From an uncultured Gammaproteobacteria bacterium (GTDB lineage: Bacteria > Pseudomonadota > Gammaproteobacteria > Pseudomonadales > Pseudohongiellaceae), in NCBI GenBank assembly GCA_913060695.1, contig CAJXUA010000001.1, positions 277,132 to 341,131 on the forward strand: a DNA stretch of 64,000 bases. The letters are read 5' to 3'. Shown here piece by piece: positions 1 to 8,730 of the stretch (position 1 is the stretch's first letter; every line of letters begins with the position of its first letter). Under the pieces are notes generated by a model, which worked only from the letters and a program-made list of their open reading frames with translations, did not search any database and was not told the DNA's origin. A program made the position numbers and the translations under genes.

Positions 1-1
1 T

Positions 2-460
2 TCGTTTGGCTGGCACGACACAATCTGTGGCAACTGCCACTCACATCATGTTGAAAGCCGATGGGGCGAGAAAAGTTATCAAACCCAGCGCAATGCGTGG
101 CTGCAAAATGGCTTTGATGCCTTTTTAGTTGAACTTGCGAAATACCGAATGAAGAAGCAGGATCTAGCGTCTAACCTGAATCTATTTTCAGAAGTCTCTG
201 CTGACGATGAAGGCAAGTTGCGCTTATCCCGGCAAAGTCAGGCGGGCGACAGCATTACGCTAAGATTTGAAATGGACACACTGGTAATCATGCACACCTG
301 CCCACACCCGCTGAATACGGCATCGGTCTATCCGCACAAAGCTGTTGAGGTTTGTCTGGGGAAAGCCAGTCCCATGCAGCCGGATGACTACTGTTTGAAT
401 CTATGTGACGAAAACCGCCGCGGGCTCCACAACAATGCGTTGTATCACCTGGGTATGTGA
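2..460 (+). CDS. DUF1989 protein, urea/guanidine carboxylase-associated protein 1 (5' end outside window)
   Basis: Only the C-terminal 152 codons are present; the frame is open from base 2 to the TGA at 458-460. The visible start of the protein reads SFGWHDTICGNCHSHH, which matches the Cys/His-rich, probably metal-binding motif of the DUF1989 family (urea carboxylase-associated protein 1). Proteins of this family form a heteromer with the paralogue encoded immediately downstream. In studied guanidine-degrading bacteria the pair is the carboxyguanidine deiminase (CgdA/CgdB), which turns carboxyguanidine into allophanate. An internal ATG at 149 would leave out the motif, so it is not the true start. 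It is the first visible gene of a four-gene operon with the second DUF1989 gene 22 nt downstream. Family membership is clear; the substrate is inferred from context. Confidence 0.85.
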   Translation, partial: SFGWHDTICGNCHSHHVESRWGEKSYQTQRNAWLQNGFDAFLVELAKYRMKKQDLASNLNLFSEVSADDEGKLRLSRQSQAGDSITLRFEMDTLVIMHTCPHPLNTASVYPHKAVEVCLGKASPMQPDDYCLNLCDENRRGLHNNALYHLGM

Positions 461-482
461 AAGAAATAATTGAGGCATTACC

Positions 483-1127
483 ATGATTAAAGAAAGCAAC
501 TTAGTTCTGGCTGACGCGAAATTGCGCGCGACGGTAAATGCAGGTGATTACTATATTCAGATCATCAAAATGGGTGAAACAATTCGCATCATTGATCTGG
601 AAGGCAATCAGGCAGCAGACACTCTTTTTTATAACGCACAGGACCCAAGTGAACGTTACAGTGCCAGCGATACTGTCAGGGAAGGCGCGGCACTTTATCT
701 CACCGCAGGCACCATTTTAAAAACCAATCTTAACAGGGATTTTCTTGAGATAGTGGCCGACACGTGTGGGCGACACGATACCGTGGGCGGTGCCTGTTCT
801 ACAGAATCAAACACGGTGCGCTACGATCTGGAAAAACGCTGCATGCATGCATGTCGCGACAGTTGGTTGCTAGCCATCGCTGAACACGAAGAATACGGAT
901 TAGCCAAGGAAGACATTGGTCACAATATAAATTTCTTCATGAATGTGCCTGTTACACCGGATGGTCAGCTACAGTTTGCCGATGGCGTATCAGGACCGGG
1001 TAAGTATGTCGAGCTGACAGCGAAAATGGATACTATCGTTTTAATTTCAAATTGCCCGCAATTAAACAATCCTTGTAATGCATACAACCCTACACCAATT
1101 GAAATAGCTGTGTGGGACGCGGCATAG
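483..1127 (+). CDS. DUF1989 protein, urea/guanidine carboxylase-associated protein 2
   Basis: A complete 214-residue DUF1989 protein, paralogous to its upstream neighbour. The motif [14 protein letters not shown] at about residues 97-110 carries the Cys/His ligands typical of the family. The region around residues 148-156 (NINFFMNVP) and the C-terminal segment with [14 protein letters not shown] are also characteristic. With the upstream protein it probably forms the carboxyguanidine deiminase heteromer that feeds allophanate to the hydrolase encoded at 4813-6603. It acts in the cytoplasm; no signal peptide is seen. The start ATG follows a purine-rich stretch (gaggcattacc). Downstream, 93 nt separate it from the carboxylase gene in the same direction, consistent with one transcript. 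Confidence 0.88.
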   Translation: MIKESNLVLADAKLRATVNAGDYYIQIIKMGETIRIIDLEGNQAADTLFYNAQDPSERYSASDTVREGAALYLTAGTILKTNLNRDFLEIVADTCGRHDTVGGACSTESNTVRYDLEKRCMHACRDSWLLAIAEHEEYGLAKEDIGHNINFFMNVPVTPDGQLQFADGVSGPGKYVELTAKMDTIVLISNCPQLNNPCNAYNPTPIEIAVWDAA

Positions 1128-1220
1128 GCCGTAGATAAAATACAAATCCAATAACGCGCAGGACGACCTGCTGGCGTTTTCAGTAATCCTGGGACGACCC
1201 ACGTCAGACAGAGAATAATC

Positions 1221-4200
1221 ATGTTCAAACGAGTACTTGTTGCCAATCGTGGCGCTATAGCCACGCGCATTATTCGCACGCTTAAGAAGCTGAATATCGA
1301 ATCTGTTGTTGTTTATCACGAAAAAGATCAGGACAGTTTGCATGTTCAGCATGCTGATATTTCCGTCAATCTGGGAGGAGGCTCTGTTGCGGAGACCTAC
1401 CTGAACCAAGAGAAAATCATACAAATCGCCAAAGAAAGCCAAGCCGAGGCGATACATCCTGGTTATGGCTTCCTCAGCGAAAACACAACATTTGTTGAAA
1501 AATGTGAGTCCCATGGCCTAGTTTTTATAGGGCCGACACCGGATCAAATGAATGTATTTGGCCTCAAGCATCTCGCTCGAGAAGCCGCACAAAGTGCCGA
1601 AGTGCCCATGTTGCCGGGTTCACCTGTACTTGAAAATATAGAAAGCGCCGTCACTTGGGCCGAGAAAGTCGGCTTTCCCGTCATGCTGAAAAGCAGTGCC
1701 GGAGGGGGCGGTATCGGTATGCAGGTATGTCGGGACGCCAATGCTCTCAAAGGTGCCTGGGATAGTGTGAAACGCATGAGTGCGAATTATTTTTCGAACG
1801 ACACCGTGTTTCTCGAAAAATACATCGTTAACGCTCGCCATATTGAAGTGCAAATATTTGGCGATGGCAGAGGCAATGCAATCGCCCTCGGTGAGCGTGA
1901 TTGCTCCGCTCAGCGCAGAAACCAGAAAGTTATAGAAGAATGCCCCGCACCCAATCTAACTCAGGAATTGCGCGAAGCCATGCATCGCACGGCCGAGACG
2001 TTGATGGCGTCTGTCCAGTATCGAAACGCTGGCACCGTGGAGTTCATTTTCGATATTGATGCGCAATCATTTTATTTTTTGGAGGTCAATACTCGCCTGC
2101 AGGTTGAGCATGGAGTCACCGAGGAAGTCTTCAATATTGACTTAGTAGAGTGGATGCTCAAGCTGGCGGCCAATGAGATGGAGCCCTTGGATTCAATTGG
2201 GCCGAACCTGGCCCCCTCGGGTCACGCGATTCAGGTGCGTCTGTATGCTGAAGATGCTGCGCAGGATTTTCTACCCAGTGCCGGCTTGCTGTCGGACGTG
2301 TTCTTTCCAACAGCTGACTATTTGCGAGTGGACACTTGGGTGGAATCAGGCATTGAAGTCCCCTCCCTGTTTGATCCGATGCTGGGCAAGTTGATTGTTT
2401 GCAGCGGCACCCGCGAGGACGCATTGATCAAATTGATCGAGGTGCTCCAGCAATCTCGAGTGTACGGTATAGAAACGAATCTGGCTTATGTCGCTTCAGT
2501 GCTTTCGACAGATCTGGCCAGCAAAGGACAATTGCTGACAAAGACTTTGGCTTCCCATGCGCTACAGTCTCACTCATTGCGTGTCCTGAGCGCGGGCACT
2601 CAAACCACTATTCAAGACTATCCCGGCCGTCTGGGTTATTGGCATGTAGGCGTACCGCCTTCAGGTCCCATGGACTCCGTGTCGTTTCGTCTCGCTAACA
2701 GGCTGTTGAATAATCCGGCCGATGCCGCTGCTCTGGAAATGACATTGAGCGGGCCTACGTTACAGTTTCAATCCGATTCCGTTATTGCGATCACCGGCGC
2801 TGACATGCAGGCTACGCTCGATGGGCTGCCGGTAGCGCGCTATCAAACTATCCCCGTGTCTGCAGGTCAGGTCTTGGTCTTTGGCAAAGTGCTTGGCCAA
2901 GGTACCCGAGCATACCTTGCCATAGCCAGAGGGATTCAAGTTCCCACTTATCTGGAGTCAAAGGCCACTTTCACGCTCGGCCAGTTTGGCGGGCATGCTG
3001 GTCGCGCCTTGAGAACAGGTGATGTACTGCACTTGTCTTCACCTGATGCTGTTGCCTCTGCTGCACTTGCGATTCCGGAAATCCCAGAGGTGATGGAGTT
3101 GCGCGTCATATATGGTCCACATGGCGCTCCGGACTTTTTCACTGATGCCGACATTAGTGAGTTCTTTGCCAGCGAATGGAAAGTACATTACAACTCAAGC
3201 CGTACGGGTGTGCGCCTGATTGGACCAAAGCCTGCCTGGGCCAGACCCTCCGGTGGCGAAGCCGGCATGCACCCTTCCAATATTCATGACAACGCCTATG
3301 CTTTTGGGACGGTCGATTTTACTGGCGATATGCCAGTGATACTCGGACCGGACGGGCCTTCTCTTGGCGGCTTTGTGTGTCCAGCCACGGTCATCACTGC
3401 AGACCTATGGAAAATCGGACAGCTTTCTGCCGGACAAAGCCTAAAATTCGTTCCTGTTAGCTATGAGGCCGCGGTGGCTGCAGAGGCTGCGCAAACTGCA
3501 GCCATTGAGCAAAGGCGGCTTCCTCCCGCTGACAGCGACCCTAAACCTGATGAACTTGGCACTCCCATTGTCAAACGTATGCAATGGGAAGACGACGAAC
3601 TGGTGTGTCGTCTGGCCGGCGACCACTTTCTGCTAATTGAAGTAGGCCCCATGGTGCTGGATATTCCGCGCCGCTTTCGCGTGCATGCCCTTATGCTGGC
3701 ACTCGAAGAACTTGGTATTGCCGGTGTAAGAGAACTCACTCCCGGCATTAGATCTCTGCAGATCCATTACGACAGCCAGAAAATCCAGCTGTCTCAATTA
3801 CTCAATATCATCGAGAAAACGGCCCAATCGCTGACCACTGGCGACCTGACAGTCCCCAGCCGCGTGGTTTATCTCCCTCTGAGCTGGGATGACGATGCCT
3901 GCAAGTTGGCCATAAAAAAATACATGCAATCAGTGCGCGCTGATGCGCCATGGTGCCCGAGTAATCTGGAATTTATCCGGCGCATGAATGGCTTAGATTC
4001 AATCGACGATGTGAAAGATATTGTCTTCAATGCCTCATACCTTGTTATGGGTCTTGGTGATGTTTACCTAGGGGCTCCCGTTGCAACTCCCATTGACCCA
4101 AGACATCGATTGATTACAACCAAATACAATCCGGCCCGAACTTGGACGGCAGAAAATTCCGTCGGGATTGGTGGTGCCTACATGTGTGTGTACGGAATGG

Positions 4201-4802
4201 AAGGTCCGGGAGGCTATCAATTTGTCGGCAGAACCTCGCAGATGTGGAATCGCTACAGAAAGACTGCCGAGTTCTCGCAGCCTTGGCTGCTGCGTTTCTT
4301 CGATCAGATTCGCTTCTACGAAGTCAGTGCCGATGAGCTCGCGCAGTTCCGGCGCGACCTACCCAAAGGCCAGGTCGCTCTGCGTATCGAAGAGACCGAG
4401 TTTTCACTATCTCATTACGAAAGCGGGCTGACGGAGAATAAAGACAGCATAGCGACATTCATGGAAATGCGAGAACAGGCTTTTGAGGAAGAGTTACAGC
4501 GTTGGCGCGATAACGGCCAGTTTACCTTCACTCCCCCAGAAGCGAATGAAAGTAGCGCCGATATTAGTGAAATCCCAGCAGGAGTATTAGCGATCGATAG
4601 CTCAGTATCTGGCAATGTCTGGAAAGTTGAGGTGGCCGAGGGTGAGAGTGTCAGCGCAGGACAAACGCTGATGATCTTAGAGTCCATGAAGATGGAAATC
4701 GAGATTCATGCTCAACAAGCAGGAAAAATAACCAAGGTCCTAGTTAGCGAAGGACATGACGTCCATGCCGGCCAGTGCCTGATATGGCTTGAACAAAACT
4801 AA
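1221..4802 (+). CDS. urea carboxylase / guanidine carboxylase (biotin-dependent)
   Basis: A 1,193-residue multidomain biotin enzyme, the usual length for bacterial urea/guanidine carboxylases. Order of domains: biotin carboxylase (about 1-450; starts MFKRVLVANRGAIATRIIR, ATP-grasp loop SSAGGGGIGMQ, then EKYI and FLEVNTRLQVEHGVTE), carboxyltransferase domains of the KipI/KipA type (about 455-1080), and a C-terminal biotinyl domain with ESMKMEIEI, whose lysine is the biotin site. It fixes bicarbonate onto urea or guanidine using ATP. Because both DUF1989 partners and allophanate hydrolase are adjacent, guanidine is at least as likely a substrate as urea, even though databases usually call it urea carboxylase. 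The ATG follows a short purine-rich stretch (agagaataatc). The next gene starts 10 nt after the stop, with its Shine-Dalgarno (aagagg) directly after this stop codon. Confidence 0.93.
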   Translation: MFKRVLVANRGAIATRIIRTLKKLNIESVVVYHEKDQDSLHVQHADISVNLGGGSVAETYLNQEKIIQIAKESQAEAIHPGYGFLSENTTFVEKCESHGLVFIGPTPDQMNVFGLKHLAREAAQSAEVPMLPGSPVLENIESAVTWAEKVGFPVMLKSSAGGGGIGMQVCRDANALKGAWDSVKRMSANYFSNDTVFLEKYIVNARHIEVQIFGDGRGNAIALGERDCSAQRRNQKVIEECPAPNLTQELREAMHRTAETLMASVQYRNAGTVEFIFDIDAQSFYFLEVNTRLQVEHGVTEEVFNIDLVEWMLKLAANEMEPLDSIGPNLAPSGHAIQVRLYAEDAAQDFLPSAGLLSDVFFPTADYLRVDTWVESGIEVPSLFDPMLGKLIVCSGTREDALIKLIEVLQQSRVYGIETNLAYVASVLSTDLASKGQLLTKTLASHALQSHSLRVLSAGTQTTIQDYPGRLGYWHVGVPPSGPMDSVSFRLANRLLNNPADAAALEMTLSGPTLQFQSDSVIAITGADMQATLDGLPVARYQTIPVSAGQVLVFGKVLGQGTRAYLAIARGIQVPTYLESKATFTLGQFGGHAGRALRTGDVLHLSSPDAVASAALAIPEIPEVMELRVIYGPHGAPDFFTDADISEFFASEWKVHYNSSRTGVRLIGPKPAWARPSGGEAGMHPSNIHDNAYAFGTVDFTGDMPVILGPDGPSLGGFVCPATVITADLWKIGQLSAGQSLKFVPVSYEAAVAAEAAQTAAIEQRRLPPADSDPKPDELGTPIVKRMQWEDDELVCRLAGDHFLLIEVGPMVLDIPRRFRVHALMLALEELGIAGVRELTPGIRSLQIHYDSQKIQLSQLLNIIEKTAQSLTTGDLTVPSRVVYLPLSWDDDACKLAIKKYMQSVRADAPWCPSNLEFIRRMNGLDSIDDVKDIVFNASYLVMGLGDVYLGAPVATPIDPRHRLITTKYNPARTWTAENSVGIGGAYMCVYGMEGPGGYQFVGRTSQMWNRYRKTAEFSQPWLLRFFDQIRFYEVSADELAQFRRDLPKGQVALRIEETEFSLSHYESGLTENKDSIATFMEMREQAFEEELQRWRDNGQFTFTPPEANESSADISEIPAGVLAIDSSVSGNVWKVEVAEGESVSAGQTLMILESMKMEIEIHAQQAGKITKVLVSEGHDVHAGQCLIWLEQN

Positions 4803-4812
4803 GAGGCTAACG

Positions 4813-6603
4813 ATGACTGACATAGTAAATTTGTGCATAGCGCAAGTGCACGACGCTTATGCCGATGGAAGGGAAACGCCAGAATCCTTAATTGCCAAGC
4901 TTCGCACCCAGGCTCTGAGCCAAGGTCAGTTTAATGCATGGATTCACTTGTTAAGTGAAGAGGAGCTCCAAGTTTATTTGGATGCCCTCAAACTCAAGCC
5001 CATGGAAGAGTCTCCACTTTGGGGCATCCCTTTTGCGATCAAAGACAATATCGACCTTAAAAATGTCCCAACCAGCGCCGGCTGCGAAGCATTTACTTAC
5101 ATACCAGAGCAATCGGCAACGGTGGTTGATCTGTTGATTGACGCTGGTGCTATACCACTGGGCAAAACCAACCTTGATCAATTTGCTACTGGCCTTGTGG
5201 GCACTCGTTCTCCGTTTGGTGAAGGCAAGAACGTCTTTAACCCGGACTATATCAGTGGCGGCAGCAGTGCGGGTTCCGCAATTGCAACAGCGCTAGGTCA
5301 AGTCTCTTTTGCTCTTGGTACTGATACTGCTGGGTCAGGGCGAGTACCTGCTGCTTTTAACAATTTGATCGGTCATAAACCGACTAAAGGCCTACTGAGT
5401 ACCTGCGGAGTAGTGCCTGCATGTAAGTCTTTAGACTGTGTGTCTATTTTTGCGCTAACCACAGAGGACGCCGTGCGGGTGTTCGACGTCGCAACGCTCG
5501 CAGATGACAACGATCCCTACTCCCGAAAAAACATCGCGTTCAATACGCAACCCTACTGGAGTGATAAAAAACCGAGAGCCTTTAACTACGGAATTCCTGC
5601 CCAACTTGAATTTGATGATGTGCGGGCAGAAGAATTGTTTCATATTGCTTGCCAGCAGCTCGATGCACTTGGAGGCCAATCCGTTACGCTTGATTTTGAG
5701 CCTTTCATGAAAACAGCGCGTCTGCTATACGAGGGTCCGTGGGTCGCTGAGCGTGCTTGGGCAACACAGGATGTCAGCCCCAACGTTATGTTACCGGTAA
5801 TTCAGGACATCCTGGCGACAACGCAAAACTTTGCGGTGACCGATGCCTTTGACGCCCAGTATAAACTGCAAGCATTAAAACGAATCTGCGATCGCGAACT
5901 GGATAAAGTTGACTTTGTAGTGACGCCAACAACCCCCACTTGCTACCTCAGGTCTGAGATAGCAGAACAACCCGTTGCACTAAATTCGAAACTTGGCACC
6001 TACACGAATTTTATGAATCTGCTCGACTACGCTGCCACTGCTATTCCGGTTGGACGATTGAGTTCACAAGTCAGTTGGGGCGTGACTTTCTTTAGCCGAG
6101 CCTTTACCGATATTCGTTTATTGAGTTTTGCCGGAGCATTTCAGAGGCAACTCAATCTTCCATTAGGCGCCACACCACACACCTTGCCCTCGCAATCAGC
6201 ACAATCTGCCCGTACTGCCCCTGAGGAGTCAGTGGCAGTTGTTGTGTGTGGTGCGCATTTATCGGGGCAGCCGCTAAATTGGCAATTACAGGACCGCGGT
6301 GCCACACTCAAAACGAAAACCCGTACAACCCAGGCCTATGCCTTGTTCGCACTTCCGGACGGAAAGCGCCCCGCGCTTGTTCCAAAGGAAGCTGGCTCGG
6401 CCATTGAAGTGGAAGTCTGGCAATTGCCGATGGCAGAGTTTGGCAGTTTTGTAGCAGGTATTCCGTCGCCACTTGGGATCGGCAAGGTAGCTCTGGAAAC
6501 AGGAGAATGTCTTCCGGGTTTTATTTGTGAAGAAGGTGGGATTGCTGATGCTAAAGACATATCCCATTTTGGTGGGTGGAGAGCCTATCTGGCAGCAAAA
6601 TAA
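4813..6603 (+). CDS. atzF: allophanate hydrolase
   Basis: Amidase-signature enzyme that hydrolyses allophanate to ammonia and CO2, the last step of urea-amidolyase or guanidine degradation. The catalytic Ser-cisSer-Lys triad is visible: Lys in FAIKDNIDL, Ser in the GGSSAGSA glycine-serine stretch and Ser in GTDTAGSGR. After about residue 455 comes the allophanate-hydrolase C-terminal domain, starting near AVVVCGAHLSGQPLNWQL, which carries out the decarboxylative half-reaction in AtzF-like proteins. A TTG at 4789 inside the carboxylase gene would extend the frame by 8 codons. The ATG at 4813 is preferred because aagagg lies 6 nt upstream. Length is 596 residues, normal for the family. Last pathway gene of the operon. 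Confidence 0.93.
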   Translation: MTDIVNLCIAQVHDAYADGRETPESLIAKLRTQALSQGQFNAWIHLLSEEELQVYLDALKLKPMEESPLWGIPFAIKDNIDLKNVPTSAGCEAFTYIPEQSATVVDLLIDAGAIPLGKTNLDQFATGLVGTRSPFGEGKNVFNPDYISGGSSAGSAIATALGQVSFALGTDTAGSGRVPAAFNNLIGHKPTKGLLSTCGVVPACKSLDCVSIFALTTEDAVRVFDVATLADDNDPYSRKNIAFNTQPYWSDKKPRAFNYGIPAQLEFDDVRAEELFHIACQQLDALGGQSVTLDFEPFMKTARLLYEGPWVAERAWATQDVSPNVMLPVIQDILATTQNFAVTDAFDAQYKLQALKRICDRELDKVDFVVTPTTPTCYLRSEIAEQPVALNSKLGTYTNFMNLLDYAATAIPVGRLSSQVSWGVTFFSRAFTDIRLLSFAGAFQRQLNLPLGATPHTLPSQSAQSARTAPEESVAVVVCGAHLSGQPLNWQLQDRGATLKTKTRTTQAYALFALPDGKRPALVPKEAGSAIEVEVWQLPMAEFGSFVAGIPSPLGIGKVALETGECLPGFICEEGGIADAKDISHFGGWRAYLAAK

Positions 6604-6625
6604 AACTGCACAAAAGGAACTATCA

Positions 6626-7537
6626 ATGATTCACACTATCAATAACAAATTGCAGTCCTTAAGCGTGGCCAGGTGTTCTTCACTGGCCTTCACTTTGCTC
6701 CTTCTTCAGGGTGGCCATGCTCAAGCCGATACCGATCTTACTAGTGTCAGCTGGATTCATGGGGCGCAGAACTGCGAAACTGCTCGGACAGAACCAGGAT
6801 ATGTGCAGTGGCAGGAAGTGCGCTACCAGAGCAACACCATAATTTTTAGACAGAATAAGTGTTCCAATTATGAAGCGCCATTCGTCTATCTTTTTATCGG
6901 TGCGCAAAGGTCCCTGTTGATAGACACGGGTGCCACCGAAGAGGGAGGTGCTAGCTTACTTGCTGCTATCAGAGAGATCACCGACTTACCGCTTATTGTT
7001 GCCCACTCCCATGGTCACGGCGATCATATTAAGGGAGATGGCGCCTTTTCAGGCCAGGAGGGTACGAGTCTTGTCGGAGTGGGAGCTGATGCTGTGCAAT
7101 CATTCTTCGGTTTTGACAACTGGCCACAGGAGCAGGCTGAGCTTGAACTAGGGGGGCGCACAATAAGTCTTTTGCCGACCCCCGGTCATACAGACGACGA
7201 CCTCGCTTATTACGATCCGGTGTCTCAGTTTGTTGTTACTGGTGACACCCTTTACCCTGGCAGATTATATGTCAGAAATTGGTCAGCCTATCGAGCTAGC
7301 ATTGCTAGGCTTAACGCCTGGATACAGGAAAAGTCAGTGTCTTACGTTTTGGGAACACATATTGAAATGACTGCGGATGCAAACGTCGACTATCCAATTC
7401 GCACTACCTACCAGCCAGATGAGCGCTCACTCCCTTTGGCGCCTTCTGATATCCTCAAGTTGCATGAAACTCTCATGTCGCTGGAGGAGCCAGAAAGAAC
7501 CTATCTAGGCAGTTTCGTCATCTGGCCAGTAAATTAA
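6626..7537 (+). CDS. exported metallo-beta-lactamase-fold hydrolase
   Basis: A 303-residue MBL-fold protein with a long N-terminal signal peptide ending near GGHAQADTD. The metal-binding motif HSHGHGDH lies in the strand/loop expected for HxHxDH, followed by GHTDDDLAYYD, TGDTLYPGRLY and LGTHIEMT, which supply the other His/Asp ligands. The substrate is unknown. It could be a lactonase, a phosphodiesterase or another esterase; it is not a recognisable antibiotic beta-lactamase. The frame extends back to a GTG at 6527 inside the allophanate hydrolase gene, but the ATG at 6626 has an aaagga ribosome-binding site 8 nt upstream and begins the signal peptide. It lies 22 nt after the hydrolase, so it may be co-transcribed with the guanidine/urea genes. 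Confidence 0.8.
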   Translation: MIHTINNKLQSLSVARCSSLAFTLLLLQGGHAQADTDLTSVSWIHGAQNCETARTEPGYVQWQEVRYQSNTIIFRQNKCSNYEAPFVYLFIGAQRSLLIDTGATEEGGASLLAAIREITDLPLIVAHSHGHGDHIKGDGAFSGQEGTSLVGVGADAVQSFFGFDNWPQEQAELELGGRTISLLPTPGHTDDDLAYYDPVSQFVVTGDTLYPGRLYVRNWSAYRASIARLNAWIQEKSVSYVLGTHIEMTADANVDYPIRTTYQPDERSLPLAPSDILKLHETLMSLEEPERTYLGSFVIWPVN

Positions 7538-7547
7538 ACAGTAAAAA

Positions 7548-8654
7548 TTAGAGCTCGTCCCAGGTAGCCCAGTCAATTGTTCTACCTGGATAGGCCACGT
7601 TCGAAAATGGCCAGCTCTGCTCTATCCACATCTCTGTCCATTCGAAAAGTAGCTCATCAAATCCTGCATCAAAATCGGCGTGCGTGACCCACATTGTCAC
7701 CTGGGCGTCATATCCCGGTTTGCTGCTTGGTCTGACATAGACACTGCCCATTTCTCGTTCACCATCCTGTGTGAGTACACCATAGGCGAAAGATTCACGT
7801 CGCTCGAAACGACCTTGCTCATTCAACATGTCCTGCATAGCGTCTTCATCAGTGATGCCTTCACGGGGCCAGTTCCCAGAGCGGGAAAAAGTCTTTTGTA
7901 GATGATCAATCGATGACATGTAAGCAGCGTAGTCGAGATCCACAATTTCCGGACCAAGCGGTACCAGCTTGAAGCCCCAGCCCCCGACAAGTACCGAAGG
8001 CTCGAACACTTCCGGAACAAACGCGTCATCAAGAGCTGCTTGTGCCTTAATATCATCTAGGTACAGTTTGTACTGTCTGTAACCTTCAGTCATGGCCCGA
8101 GAACAGTCCTGGGGTGTATCACGCACACCATCGGTACGCTTGCAGGGTCCCTCATTCACCTCAGGCATATTCTCCCGAACCCACACTGATGCATCGCGGT
8201 AAATGGGTTGATCATTGGAGCTGGTATCGACATTCACAAGAACGCCATCTTCAAATGTCAGGTGAAAGGTATCGGTCACATCGAACCCTGTCTTAAGAGC
8301 CTGCACTCGATCATCCTGCACTGTGACTGGGCAGACTATCGTGCCCCCTTCTTCTTCAAGAGCACAAGGTGGACGAACCAATACCTTGTAATTGCCCCCT
8401 TCAGCCGAGGCCTGATAACCAAGGAGACCCGCCTTGGAATCACCCGCCTCAGTGAGAAATGACTCCAAGCGGCTCGCATCGAAGGAATAGAACGCATCGA
8501 TCATTCCTTCGGCCTTTTCAAGGTTTGCGGCCAGTTCTGTATTCTCAGGTTCTGTTGCCATCTCTGTGGTCACCTCCGCCGCATTGGAATAAGCGGCCAG
8601 ACCAAACAAACAGAGTGTAGAAACTGCAGCTCGTTTCTTTAATGACCTATACAT
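7548..8654 (-). CDS. exported protein of unknown function
   Basis: A 368-residue protein with a clear signal peptide (Lys/Arg-rich start, hydrophobic core, cleavage near SNAAEV). I do not recognise the family. Residues about 45-150 could form a cystatin/NTF2-like small alpha+beta domain (AFYSFDASRLESFL ... LVRPPCALEEEGGTIVCPVTV ... FHLTFEDGVLVNVDT). The C-terminal part is rich in Trp and acidic residues (VTMWVTHADFDAGFDELLFEW). Four cysteines in the first half could form disulfides, which fits export. The start ATG is preceded by ggaga 7 nt upstream. The gene converges on the MBL-fold gene with only 10 nt between the stops, and lies 76 nt downstream of the NirB-like reductase gene in the same direction. 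Confidence 0.6.
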   Translation of the reverse strand: MYRSLKKRAAVSTLCLFGLAAYSNAAEVTTEMATEPENTELAANLEKAEGMIDAFYSFDASRLESFLTEAGDSKAGLLGYQASAEGGNYKVLVRPPCALEEEGGTIVCPVTVQDDRVQALKTGFDVTDTFHLTFEDGVLVNVDTSSNDQPIYRDASVWVRENMPEVNEGPCKRTDGVRDTPQDCSRAMTEGYRQYKLYLDDIKAQAALDDAFVPEVFEPSVLVGGWGFKLVPLGPEIVDLDYAAYMSSIDHLQKTFSRSGNWPREGITDEDAMQDMLNEQGRFERRESFAYGVLTQDGEREMGSVYVRPSSKPGYDAQVTMWVTHADFDAGFDELLFEWTEMWIEQSWPFSNVAYPGRTIDWATWDEL

Positions 8655-8730
8655 AGAAAATTCTCCGATTTAATTGATGGTTAGTTACGGCGTCATGCGT
8701 ACCGAAAGGTTAAGTTGAGTAGTAAAACAT

